A DNA stretch of 64,000 nucleotides, from NCBI RefSeq assembly GCF_038967635.1, contig NZ_CP152413.1, positions 4,402,001 to 4,466,000 on the forward strand. Direction: 5' to 3'. Shown in pieces: positions 56,901 through 64,000 of the stretch (within the stretch, counting starts at the first letter, position 1; each line of letters starts with the position of its first letter). Position numbers and translations under genes: made by a program. Source of the DNA: Bradyrhizobium sp. B124 (GTDB lineage: Bacteria > Pseudomonadota > Alphaproteobacteria > Rhizobiales > Xanthobacteraceae). The notes below the pieces were generated by a model that did no database searches, was not told the origin of the DNA, and worked only from the letters and a program-made list of their open reading frames with translations.

Positions 56901-59900
56901 CCCATGGGCGGCCGTCACGTTCGCGGCCGTAACGACCGGAGCGGTATCGACCCCCGGTGTTGCCGTGAACGACTGCCAGGCTCCCCACAACGTTCCGTCG
57001 TTCGCCTTGATGAACAGCGTATCGGGGGCTGACCCTGTCGGCCCGAACACGTAGCTCACCTGCGACAGGTTCGCCGCCGGAACATCGATCTCGACGTTGG
57101 CTGCCTGGGCGACACCATTCACCACCCAGTGGCCGCTTCCGCCGGTGTCCCAGAACGCGTACTGGGTCATCGTGTCGGGATCCGGATCGCTCACCGTGAA
57201 CAGGCTGGATGCGGCAATCGACGTCTGGCCGTGCGCCGCAGTGACGTTGGCTGCGTTCACGGTTGGCGCGGTGTCGACAAACGCCTTTGCGGTAAACTGG
57301 GTCCAGCCGCTCCAAGCCGTGCCGTCATTGGCTCGTACGAAGAGGGTATCAGTCGAACCGCTCGGACCGAACACGTAGCTCATCTGCGACAGGTTCGCCG
57401 CCCCAATATCGATCTCGGCGTTGGTCGCCTGCGCGACGCCGTTGAGGACCCAGTGTCCGTTACCTTGGGTGTCCCAGAACGCGTATTGGGTGATGGGATC
57501 GCCATCGGCGTCCGTGACCGAGAACAGGCTGGAAGCGAGCGCAGAGCTCTCGCCAAAGATTGCCGTTACATTGGGCGCTGACGTGACCGGTGCGACGTCG
57601 GCACGCGTCGTGACCAGCGTGCCGGTGCCGCCATCGGTGCCGACGCTGAACCGGACGCCAGGGGTTTGATTAAGCTGCAGATCAAAGGAGGAAGCCCCCT
57701 CGGTGACATGCAGGATGTTGCCCGCGAGCAAGGACGCCGATCCGCCGGACACGAAATTGAGGCCAGCCAAATCGATGCTGTCGCCCAGCACCAGACCGCT
57801 GATGGTGGTGCCGGCCAAAGATGTGCCATCGACCTTGAGCTGCCCGCCGGAACCGCTGAATGCGATGCCGCTCGCGAGGCTTCCCGCCTGCAATTCGACC
57901 ACGCCGCCGGAGATCGTCACCACCCCTGCGGAGCCGCCGGACGATACAATCTCACTACCACCAGCGAGCACGAAGACGTTGCTCGTCGTCGTGCCTGCAA
58001 GATTAAGCGCGCCACCACTCGACACCGCAATGTCGTGCGCCGTGCCTCCGGCGGCAATGTTGAACACGCCGCCACTGGAAACGGTCAGGTGATCCAGCGC
58101 GCCGCCCGAAAGGACGTTGACCGTGCCGCCGGAGACGGCGGTCCCGGAGCCCACGGCGCCGTTGACAACACCACCTGAGAAGACGTTCTCAACACCACCG
58201 GCATAAACGCCCACGCGGCTGAGCACGGTGCCCGACACATTGAATGTGCCGCCGCTGGAGACGCCGACGAAAGCCGCCGAGCCGCCGGCCAGCACGTTCA
58301 ATACGCCGCCTGCGCTGACGCCGGTGCCTGAACTGACGGCTCCGGTGATCAGTCCACCGGACAGCACGTTCTCGACACCGCCGCTCGTGACGCTGGCATT
58401 GCTCAGCACGGTGCCGGCAACATTGAAGATGCCGCCGCTCGACACGCCGACAAAGGCGGCCGTGGCGCCGGCCGACAGGTTCAACGTACCGCCCGAAATT
58501 CCAGTCCCGGATCCGCTCGCGCCGGAGATCGATCCTCCGGACAGGACATTCTCTACGCCGCCGGCGTAGACACCGGTATTGCTCAGTACCTTGCCTGCGA
58601 CATTGAAGATGCCGCCGCTCGACACACCGACGTGCACAGCCGAACCACCGGCCAGGACGTTCACGACGCCGCCGGCGGAAATGATGGTCGCCGCACTCGA
58701 TGCGCCGGAGATGAGCCCGCCGGACAGCACGTTCTCGGTACCGCCGCTCGAGACCAGCGTGTTGCTGATGATTGTACCTGCAACATTCAGGGTGCCGCTC
58801 GACACCGTAAGGTCATGTGCCGTGCCACCAGCCGAGACATTCAGAGTGCCGCTCGAAACTGTCAGATGATCCAGCGCACCGCCCGAAAGGACGTTGACGG
58901 TACCACCGGACACGCCCGTCCCGGAGCCCGGGACACCGGTGACAACACCACCCGAGAGAACATTCTCAACGCCGCCGTCAATGACGGCCGTGTTGCTGGT
59001 GATGGTGCCTGCAACATTCATGGTGCCGCCACTCGACACCGCAATGTTGTGCGCCGTGCCGCCAGCGGAGACATTCAGCGTGCCGCTCGACACCGTCAGG
59101 TGATCCAGCGCGCCGCCCGAAAGGACATTGACGGTACCGCCGGAGATGCCGGTCCCGGAACCGGTCACGCCGGTGACAACACCACCCGAGAGAACGTTTT
59201 CAACGCCGCCGTCATAGACAGCGACATTGCTGAGTACGGTGCCCGACACGTTGAACGTGCCGCCGCTCGAAACACCGACATAGGCCGCCGAGCCACCGGC
59301 CAGAACGTTCAGCGTACCGATAACCCCGGTCCCCGAGCTGATGGCGCCGGTGATCAGACCGCCGGACTGCACGTTCTCGACGCCGCCGGCAAACACCATG
59401 CCGTTGCTGAGCACGGTGCCCGCGACATTGAACGTGCCGCCGCTCGACACGCCTACAAAGACCGCTGAGCCCCCGGCCAGAAGGTTCAATGTGCCGCCAG
59501 CAATGCCGGTCCCTGAGCCGCTGGCTCCGCTGATCAGTCCGCCGGACAACACGGTCTCGACACCGCCCGCCAGGACGCCTGTATTGCTGGTGAGGGTGCC
59601 ACCCACGCTGAGCACGCCGCCGCTCGAGACAGTGATGTGGTCGGCGGTGGCGCCGGCTTCGACGATGACCCGCCCGGAATCGCCAACACTCGTCGCCGAG
59701 CCGCCGGCGAGAATGTCGAGCAGACCGCCGCCCGAAACTTGCACGCCCGACGCGAGGCCACCCGACGAAACGGTCTCAACGCCGCCGCTGAGCACGAATT
59801 GATTGGTGACGATGCCGCTGTCGTTCAGCGCACCGCTGGCATAGACGAACATCGCCGTCGCGGTAGCGCCCGACTGCACGTTCACCGTGCCGCCGGAGAT

Positions 59901-60842
59901 CGCGGTGCCAAAGCCTCCGGACACACCCTGCACCACGCCGCCCGACAGCACGTTCTCGACGCCGCCGCTAAACACCCCGACCGTGCTCAGCACTGTGCCG
60001 GCGACATTGAAGACACCGCCGCTCGACACCCCAATGTTATATACCGTACCGCCAGCGGAGACATTCAGCGCGCCGCTCGAAACCGTCAGGTGATTCAGTG
60101 CACCACCTGCTAGGACGTTCACGATACCGCCGGATACGCCGGTCCCGGAGCCGGTCACGCCGGTGACGACACCACCGGAGAACACGTTCTCAACACCGCC
60201 GTCGTAGACCGCCACATTGCTGAGCACGGTGCCCGACACGTTGAACGTGCCGCCGCTCGAAACACCAACGAACGCCGCCGAGCCACCGGCCAAAACGTTC
60301 AGTATGCCGCCGGCGGAAACGCCAGTGCCTGAGCTGACCGCCCCCGAAATGAGACCGCCCGACAGTACGTTTTCGACACCGCCGCTACGGACCCCAATCA
60401 TGCTGAGCGTCGTGCCGGCGACGTTGAAGACGCCACCGCTCGAAACCGACAGGAATGAAGCCGAGCCGCCCGCCAGCACATTGACGGTGCCGCCGGAAAT
60501 GCCGGTGCCCGAGCCGATGGCTCCGGAGATGAACCCGCCGGCCTCGATGTTCTCGACGCCGCCGGTGAACACCGCGGTGAAGCTGTTGACGGTCCCCGCC
60601 ACGTTGAGCGTGCCGCCACTCGAGACGGCGAAGCGATCGGCCCCGCCGCCCGCGCTGACGACGGCACTGCCGCCGCTTGAAATCGTGGTCCCTACCGCGT
60701 AGCCGCCGGCGTCGACCAGGAGCTGGCCGCCACTCAGCGTCGTCGAGACTGCCGAGCCCCCGCTGAGGACCTCGAGCGTATTGCCTCCCGTTTCGATTAG
60801 TCCTGAGCTGGTAATACCCGAGCCTACAGACGTCGTGCTCAT
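53967..60842 (-). CDS. giant strand-loop-strand repeat protein, probable type I secretion substrate
   Basis: The 2291-residue product starts MSTTSVGSGITSSGLIETGG, with no signal peptide. Residues ~1-995 are AIDA-type strand-loop-strand repeats, about thirteen super-units of GGVENVLSGG..GSGTGISGG..VNVLAGGSA..VGVSSGGTFNVAGTVLS. Residues ~996-1081 form a small module (GGQLKVDGTSLAG... LGDSIDLAGLNF). Ten tandem 109-residue repeats follow (1086-~2165), each with TQYAFWDTGGNGHWVVNGVA and TLYVRANDGS. The C-terminus (~2166-2291) repeats the first module (GSTGTLKLDNSASFSG... GSDAIDFANINF) and ends DPPATQVSQLAQPQHA. There is no autotransporter barrel and no Ca-binding GGxGxD run that I can see. By neighbourhood (heptosyltransferase, HlyD) it is a glycosylated T1SS-exported adhesin. 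Almost free of Cys, as expected for such proteins. Confidence 0.9.
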   Translation of the reverse strand: MSTTSVGSGITSSGLIETGGNTLEVLSGGSAVSTTLSGGQLLVDAGGYAVGTTISSGGSAVVSAGGGADRFAVSSGGTLNVAGTVNSFTAVFTGGVENIEAGGFISGAIGSGTGISGGTVNVLAGGSASFLSVSSGGVFNVAGTTLSMIGVRSGGVENVLSGGLISGAVSSGTGVSAGGILNVLAGGSAAFVGVSSGGTFNVSGTVLSNVAVYDGGVENVFSGGVVTGVTGSGTGVSGGIVNVLAGGALNHLTVSSGALNVSAGGTVYNIGVSSGGVFNVAGTVLSTVGVFSGGVENVLSGGVVQGVSGGFGTAISGGTVNVQSGATATAMFVYASGALNDSGIVTNQFVLSGGVETVSSGGLASGVQVSGGGLLDILAGGSATSVGDSGRVIVEAGATADHITVSSGGVLSVGGTLTSNTGVLAGGVETVLSGGLISGASGSGTGIAGGTLNLLAGGSAVFVGVSSGGTFNVAGTVLSNGMVFAGGVENVQSGGLITGAISSGTGVIGTLNVLAGGSAAYVGVSSGGTFNVSGTVLSNVAVYDGGVENVLSGGVVTGVTGSGTGISGGTVNVLSGGALDHLTVSSGTLNVSAGGTAHNIAVSSGGTMNVAGTITSNTAVIDGGVENVLSGGVVTGVPGSGTGVSGGTVNVLSGGALDHLTVSSGTLNVSAGGTAHDLTVSSGTLNVAGTIISNTLVSSGGTENVLSGGLISGASSAATIISAGGVVNVLAGGSAVHVGVSSGGIFNVAGKVLSNTGVYAGGVENVLSGGSISGASGSGTGISGGTLNLSAGATAAFVGVSSGGIFNVAGTVLSNASVTSGGVENVLSGGLITGAVSSGTGVSAGGVLNVLAGGSAAFVGVSSGGTFNVSGTVLSRVGVYAGGVENVFSGGVVNGAVGSGTAVSGGTVNVLSGGALDHLTVSSGGVFNIAAGGTAHDIAVSSGGALNLAGTTTSNVFVLAGGSEIVSSGGSAGVVTISGGVVELQAGSLASGIAFSGSGGQLKVDGTSLAGTTISGLVLGDSIDLAGLNFVSGGSASLLAGNILHVTEGASSFDLQLNQTPGVRFSVGTDGGTGTLVTTRADVAPVTSAPNVTAIFGESSALASSLFSVTDADGDPITQYAFWDTQGNGHWVLNGVAQATNAEIDIGAANLSQMSYVFGPSGSTDTLFVRANDGTAWSGWTQFTAKAFVDTAPTVNAANVTAAHGQTSIAASSLFTVSDPDPDTMTQYAFWDTGGSGHWVVNGVAQAANVEIDVPAANLSQVSYVFGPTGSAPDTLFIKANDGTLWGAWQSFTATPGVDTAPVVTAANVTAAHGQTSALASSLFSTSDAESDPITQYAFWDTGGNGHWVVNGVAQAANVEIDVAAANLSQVSYVFGPGGSMADTLYVRANDGSLWGAWKSFTATPGIDTAPVVTAANVTAAHGQTSALASSLFSTSDAESDPITQYAFWDTGGNGHWVVNGVAQAANVEIDVAAANLSQVSYVFGPGGSMPDTLYVRANDGSLWGAWKSFTATPGVDTAPVVTAANVTAAHGQTSALASSLFSTSDAESDPMTQYAFWDTGGSGHWVVNGVAQAANTEIDVAAANLSQVSYVFGPGGSTADTLFVRANDGSLWSTWTSFTAGPGVDTAPTVTAANVKAAHGQTSALASSLFSTSDAESDPMTQFAFWDTGGNGHWVVNGVAQAANVEIDVAAANLSQVSYVFGPGGSTPDTLYVRANDGSKWSSWAAFTATPGDDTAPVVTAANVAAVHGEASTLASSLFSTSDAESDPITQYGFWDTGGNGHWVVNGVAQAANVEIDVSAANLSQVSYVFGPGNSTPDTLYVRANDGSKWSTWTAFTATPGPDTAPVVTAANVAAVHGETSTLASSLFSTSDAESDPITQYAFWDTGGNGHWVVNGVAQAANAEIDVAAANLSQVSYVFGPGNSTPDTLYVRANDGSEWGAWTAFTATPGPDTAPVVTASNVSGIHGHSVAASTLFSTSDAESDPITQYAFWDTGGNGHWVVNGVAQAASAEIDVSAANLSQVSYVYGPGGSPSDTLFVRANDGSEWSTWKSFTATATNQAPTVSVANVVTVSGQTFAAANLVTATDADGDAITKYALWDSNTNGRWNINGVNQQANTEIDVTAAQLSQATYQAGSGTDQLWIRANDGTAWGAWQSFNVTGESPSSANIVPGGTLELTGGSNAGVTFQGSTGTLKLDNSASFSGTVAGMTGSDAIDFANINFASVHTPTFSGTSASGTLTVTDGTVTASIMLLGNYMASTFATSSDGHGGTLVVDPPATQVSQLAQPQHA
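54352..57587 (-). repeat. ten tandem 327-base repeats inside the giant gene
   Basis: Each unit encodes 109 residues, from VVTAANVTAAHGQTSALASS to SFTATPGVDTAP. Units 3 to 8 are nearly identical at the nucleotide level; for example the block CCAGAACGCATACTGGGT recurs every 327 bases. Outer units 1, 2, 9 and 10 are more diverged. This is typical of repeat expansion by recombination in surface proteins. The fold resembles cadherin/Ig-like VCBS-type modules with acidic loops (SDAESDP), which may bind calcium. Confidence 0.92.
57860..60800 (-). repeat. strand-loop-strand (AIDA-type) repeat region
   Basis: About 2.9 kb encodes Gly/Ser/Val/Asn-rich short repeats with the core (V/L)xVSSGGxxNVxAGGxAxxxxV, expected to stack as a beta-solenoid. 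Blocks such as GGTGCCGCCACTCGA and CCGCCGGACAGCACGTTCTC recur many times. Repeats of this kind carry heptose on Ser in AIDA-I and TibA. Confidence 0.9.
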
Positions 60843-60851
60843 GGCAGCGTG

Positions 60852-60867
60852 CCCCCCAAAAAAAAAA
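60852..60867 (-). repeat. C6/A10 homopolymer just upstream of the giant gene start
   Basis: On the plus strand CCCCCC (60852-60857) is followed by ten A (60858-60867); the giant-gene mRNA therefore has U10 then G6, 10-25 bases before its ATG. It lies in the 45-base gap between the heptosyltransferase stop and the giant gene. The G run overlaps the expected ribosome-site position. Confidence 0.85.
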
Positions 60868-60887
60868 TGGTCAGTTCTTGAAATAGG

Positions 60888-62198
60888 CTAGAGCTTGAAT
60901 CCAGGAATCGTCCTGATCACCGACTTCACATGGTCCACGGTGATCAGCCTTGTGCACTCGAACTGACGCGGCGTCCCCTTGTGGCGAGGGCACCAGAAAA
61001 AATCCTTGTGGTCGAATCGAACCGCCGGATCGTTCCAGCAGCTGTTGCAGGCGTGATAGTTGATCACGCGGTAGGGCGTAGCAAATTCATTTGTCGGATG
61101 CGTGAAGCCCGCGATCATGACGACCGGGGTGCCGACCGCCCAGGCCAGCCAGGCAAGTCCGCTGGAAAGGCCGATGAAAAAGTCCGCGTGGTTGAGCAGA
61201 TTCGCCCGCTCCTGAATCGGGCGGTCACCGGTCCAGTCCTCCGCGCCGTTCGGAATGTGATTCCATACCAGCTCGTGGCCGTGCGTCGGCTTCTGATCGA
61301 TGCAGATCACGCGATAGCCGGCCTGCTTGAGAAAGCTGGTCAGTTCGCGCCAGCCGTTCGGGTTGTTCCAGTACTTGCATTGCGTGGTGCTCTGGACCGC
61401 GATGCAAACGTAGGGCTCGGCGATGGGCCTTTGATCATCGGCCAGCGAGATGCGCGGCGCCACCTCGGTCGGATCGACGCCGAGGATGTATCCGGCAGTG
61501 CGGTGCAGTCCCACAAAGCGGAAGTCGCACGGCTGGTAGACGAAATTCTTGTCGTCGAAAAACAACCCGACGCTGTACGTCGCGTAATATCGGTCGGTTT
61601 GGATTTCCTCATGCGTGACGAAGTTGATCTCCGGATACGCATCGCGAAACAGCGGAATCAGCTTCTCCGCCATTGCGCAGGTCAGCTTGCAATTGTGAGC
61701 TTTCCTGAACTTCTCCACATAGGGAAACCAGCCGATCGTGTCGCCCAGGGTGCCGACCGGAAGCTGGATCAGGACGTGACGATCCGTCGCGTTGTACTCA
61801 TGCGAGAAGATGACATCCTCGCCCTGCAAGACCTCGATACGGAAACGAATGTAGTAGCGCTTTGAGCTGTTGACGCGTCCGCCCGCGAACTGCGTCTCGA
61901 ACAGGACATTCCCGGTCTCGGCGTCCCAAAGACGCACACGCCAAGGACCTTCGGCTTCGGGACAAACGACCCGGGCGCCGTCGTTGAAGTCGAATCGCAG
62001 TCCTTTGGGACCGACTTGCGTGGGCAGTTCAGCGGCCGCCGGATAGGCACGCTTGGGTGTTTCGGCATCCGGCGCAGCAGCGTCCGGCTTGGCAAGTACG
62101 GCACTGGTCGACCGATCAACGATGACTTTGGGTTGGTCGGCCACATGGTCAATCGGACGCTTCAGCCCGATCGCCGGCGCGACGGCAATCGCATTCAC
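60888..62198 (-). CDS. autotransporter-type O-heptosyltransferase
   Basis: The 436-residue product starts at GTG 62198, with an AGGGGAT ribosome site. After a ~55-residue disordered N-terminus come LRFDFNDGARVVCPEAEGPW and RVRLWDAETGNVLFETQFAG, then the GT-B core: LIQLPVGTLGDTIGWFPYVE, YVCIAVQSTTQCKYWNNPNG, FIGLSSGLAWLAWAVGTPVV and MIAGFTHPTNEFATPYRVIN. A CX2CX15CX11C cluster (CNSC ... WC ... EC) near the C-terminus matches the cysteine iron site of the Aah/TibC family. These enzymes add ADP-heptose to Ser of strand-loop-strand repeats. It lies 45 bases upstream of the giant repeat gene on the same strand. Confidence 0.92.
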   Translation of the reverse strand: MNAIAVAPAIGLKRPIDHVADQPKVIVDRSTSAVLAKPDAAAPDAETPKRAYPAAAELPTQVGPKGLRFDFNDGARVVCPEAEGPWRVRLWDAETGNVLFETQFAGGRVNSSKRYYIRFRIEVLQGEDVIFSHEYNATDRHVLIQLPVGTLGDTIGWFPYVEKFRKAHNCKLTCAMAEKLIPLFRDAYPEINFVTHEEIQTDRYYATYSVGLFFDDKNFVYQPCDFRFVGLHRTAGYILGVDPTEVAPRISLADDQRPIAEPYVCIAVQSTTQCKYWNNPNGWRELTSFLKQAGYRVICIDQKPTHGHELVWNHIPNGAEDWTGDRPIQERANLLNHADFFIGLSSGLAWLAWAVGTPVVMIAGFTHPTNEFATPYRVINYHACNSCWNDPAVRFDHKDFFWCPRHKGTPRQFECTRLITVDHVKSVIRTIPGFKL

Positions 62199-62345
62199 GA
62201 ATATCCCCTGCCCTAAAATATAAAGACCGCTAAAAATGCGGGCAGAAGGTAAGCGAGATTGACAACCGCGTCAACGGACGAAAACCTTAGCGAGTACCCC
62301 CTCTCGCGGCCGCTCCGGAACCGCAGAAACAAAGAAACACAAGCG

Positions 62346-63149
62346 ATGAGCCGCAATCCCAGCAAGGTCCCATTTGTGATCGCAGCGTCGGCGCATGGCC
62401 CGCTGATCGTCAACCGGCTGGACTACCACACCGCGGGCGACCATATCTTTGGCGTGGGGATTCAGATCCTCGAGCACGGCGCCTTCGACGTCACTGAAAT
62501 CGAACTTACGAAGGGTCTTCTTGCACTGCGAAGAACCTACCGAGGGGATGGCGTGGTGGCCATCGACTGCGGGGCGAACATCGGCGTTCACACCATCGAA
62601 TGGTCCAAGCAAATGGACGGCTGGGGTTCGGTCCTTGCCATCGAGGCGCAGGAGCGGGTCTACTACGCCCTTGCCGGCAACATCGCCATCAACAACTGCT
62701 TCAACGCGCGGGCGATGCACGCGGTTATTTCGTCGGAAACCGGCAAGACCTGGGTGCCGACCTTAAGCCATCAGGAACCCGCCAGCTTCGGAAGTCTGGA
62801 GGTGACGCAACGCCCCGGCACGGAGCAGATCGGCCAGAAGATCGATTATTCCGAGGCCAAAGGCTCTGAGACGACGATGATCACCCTGGACTCCCTGAAT
62901 CTGAGCCGCTGCGATCTGATCAAGATCGACGTCGAAGGGATGGAGTTGAAGGTGCTGGAAGGAGCCAGCGCCACGATCCGGCAGCATCACCCCGTCATTC
63001 ATGCGGAATTCATCAAGACCGACAAGGCCGCACTGGTTCGCAAGCTGAACGATCATGGATACCGGACCTACGACGCGGGGCAAAACTGCCTTGCGATCCA
63101 TGAATCCGACCCGACCCTGAGCCACGTGGAATCGCGAACCACGTCATGA
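62346..63149 (+). CDS. FkbM-family SAM-dependent methyltransferase
   Basis: From ATG 62346 (MSRNPSKVPFVIAASAHGPL) the product has 267 residues. Motif I is GDGVVAIDCGANIGVHTIEW; later FkbM signatures are VLAIEAQERVYYALAGNIAI, LSRCDLIKIDVEGMELKVLE and HPVIHAEF. Relatives methylate sugars in O-antigens and glycans. It is on the opposite strand to its neighbours, convergent with the HlyD gene (21 bases between stops) and divergent from the heptosyltransferase (147-base gap). An upstream TTG start (62259) is possible but adds no homology-like sequence. Confidence 0.9.
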   Translation: MSRNPSKVPFVIAASAHGPLIVNRLDYHTAGDHIFGVGIQILEHGAFDVTEIELTKGLLALRRTYRGDGVVAIDCGANIGVHTIEWSKQMDGWGSVLAIEAQERVYYALAGNIAINNCFNARAMHAVISSETGKTWVPTLSHQEPASFGSLEVTQRPGTEQIGQKIDYSEAKGSETTMITLDSLNLSRCDLIKIDVEGMELKVLEGASATIRQHHPVIHAEFIKTDKAALVRKLNDHGYRTYDAGQNCLAIHESDPTLSHVESRTTS

Positions 63150-63170
63150 CGGCCTGACCGCCGAATTCTT

Positions 63171-64000
63171 TCACCGCTCGCGGAGAGCATCCTGCCGGTA
63201 GCGCATGATCGGCGACAGCAAATAGCTCATGATGCTGCGGGCGCCCGTCCTGATTTGGACGGTTACGGTCATTCCCGGTGAAAGGTTGATCTCCTTGTCA
63301 TCGACGACCATCTTGGTCCGGTCGATCGAGACATGCGCGATATACACCGGCCCCTGCCCCTTTGGCTCGCTGCTTTCCTCCGGCGCTCCGCCATTGGGCT
63401 CGCGGGCTGGATCCCGCGCCTTGTCGCGGGAGACGGAATCGGGCGAGACGCTGACGATCTTGCCGTGCAGCAGGCCGTAGCGCGTGAAGTTGAAGGTATC
63501 GACCTTGATTTCGGCGTCCTGGCCGGGGTGCACGAAGCCGATATCGCGATTTGAAACCATCGCTTCGATTTCAAACAGATTGTCGCTGGGTACGACGACC
63601 GCGAGCGTCTGGGCGGCGGTTGCGACGCCGCCGACCGTGTGCACGGCCAGTTGCTGCACCACGCCATCGATGGGGGCGGCAAGTTTTTGAAGGCTGGTCC
63701 GGTGCTCAGCTTTGGACACTTCGTCCTTGAGGCTGCCAGCCTTCTGCGTCGCCTTGGCGAGATCATCGTACAGGCGGTGCCGGTATTCCGAGACAAGCTT
63801 GGCGCGCGTCTCTGCGAGCGCGGCGACGGCCGCGTTGGCCTCCTCGAGCTTGCTCCGTTGCACCAGGACGTCCTGCTGCATCCCGACGAGTTCCTGGAGC
63901 TCCTGCAAGTATTGCAGCTTTGAACCGTACTCCCTATCCGCCAGGTACTTGCGAACGCCGACCCGCTCCTGCAGGACCGGCAGTAGAGCTTCAATCTTGG
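63171..64000 (-). CDS. HlyD-family type I secretion adaptor, C-terminal part (cut by right edge)
   Basis: The frame is open from the right edge to TGA at 63171, showing 276 codons. The visible part begins in a long coiled coil (KIEALLPVLQERVGVRKYLA ... EEANAAVAALAETRAKLVSE), typical of the periplasmic hairpin. The lipoyl/barrel region follows: LAAPIDGVVQQLAVHTVGGV, ATAAQTLAVVVPSDNLFEIE and AMVSNRDIGFVHPGQDAEIK. It ends LSPGMTVTVQIRTGARSIMS and YLLSPIMRYRQDALRER, the usual HlyD C-terminus. Such adaptors link an ABC exporter to a TolC-like channel. The exporter gene is probably just beyond the edge. Confidence 0.93.
   Translation of the reverse strand, partial: KIEALLPVLQERVGVRKYLADREYGSKLQYLQELQELVGMQQDVLVQRSKLEEANAAVAALAETRAKLVSEYRHRLYDDLAKATQKAGSLKDEVSKAEHRTSLQKLAAPIDGVVQQLAVHTVGGVATAAQTLAVVVPSDNLFEIEAMVSNRDIGFVHPGQDAEIKVDTFNFTRYGLLHGKIVSVSPDSVSRDKARDPAREPNGGAPEESSEPKGQGPVYIAHVSIDRTKMVVDDKEINLSPGMTVTVQIRTGARSIMSYLLSPIMRYRQDALRER

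Noticed and set aside
54843..57032. A 729-codon open frame on the plus strand inside the giant gene
   Set aside because: It is antisense to the repeats, Arg/His-rich and itself repetitive with the same 109-codon period. This is what a repeat array in high-GC DNA gives in another frame.
57860..60800. CRISPR-like array
   Set aside because: Repeats are short protein-coding units in one uninterrupted frame with variable spacing; there are no unique spacers of even length and no cas genes.

Overview
The window is high-GC alphaproteobacterial chromosome, almost certainly Bradyrhizobium or a very close relative such as Rhodopseudomonas or Afipia. The reasons are three-gene pntAA-pntAB-pntB transhydrogenase next to a 50-residue aa3-oxidase subunit IV, the DUF2312/DUF1244/DUF1036 set, FeeM-like and OpgC proteins, and several families of intergenic palindromes that I recognise from Bradyrhizobium genomes. 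No rRNA, tRNA, CRISPR array, integrase or transposase was seen.

Layout. 0-6 kb (minus strand): the start of an alpha/beta hydrolase cut by the left edge, a 56-residue protein, the transhydrogenase operon, cytochrome oxidase subunit IV and an M3 oligopeptidase. 6-12 kb (plus): a sigma-54 response regulator, then an L,D-transpeptidase and a DUF882 (M15-like) protein, both acting on peptidoglycan. 12-20 kb: a class III cyclase with TolB-like and TPR parts, small DUF proteins, a DUF1036-pyruvate kinase pair, OsmC, TetR and a polytopic membrane protein. 20-34 kb (minus): a full tolQ-tolR-tolA-tolB / pal-cpoB-tilS-ftsH cluster. It is interrupted between tolB and pal by a GGDEF-EAL protein and a FeeM-like acyltransferase, and between tolQ and tolR by a palindromic element that supplies the tolQ stop codon. 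33.4-35 kb: a repeat-rich intergenic stretch, with crcB. 35-50 kb: single genes for stress and metabolism (superoxide dismutase, GNAT, MATE, DUF2147, DUF3095, HtpG, a metallo-beta-lactamase-fold protein, AraC, an ECF-like sigma factor, asparaginase, acyl-CoA dehydrogenase, TetR, OpgC, AlaX-type editing protein). 50-54 kb: a TIR-membrane-TPR protein with an overlapping small membrane partner, divergent from a HerA-like ATPase.

The most unusual region is 54-64 kb. A 2291-residue protein begins with about 1000 residues of AIDA-type strand-loop-strand repeats, followed by ten 109-residue tandem repeats. It has neither a Sec signal peptide nor a C-terminal autotransporter barrel. Directly upstream and in the same direction is a relative of the autotransporter O-heptosyltransferases (Aah/TibC type) with a cysteine cluster. 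Beyond an opposing FkbM-type methyltransferase lies an HlyD-type adaptor of a type I secretion system, which runs off the right edge. My reading is a glycosylated giant surface or secreted protein that uses an autotransporter-type passenger fold and sugar transferase but is exported by type I secretion. An A10/C6 homopolymer just upstream of its start codon could vary its expression.
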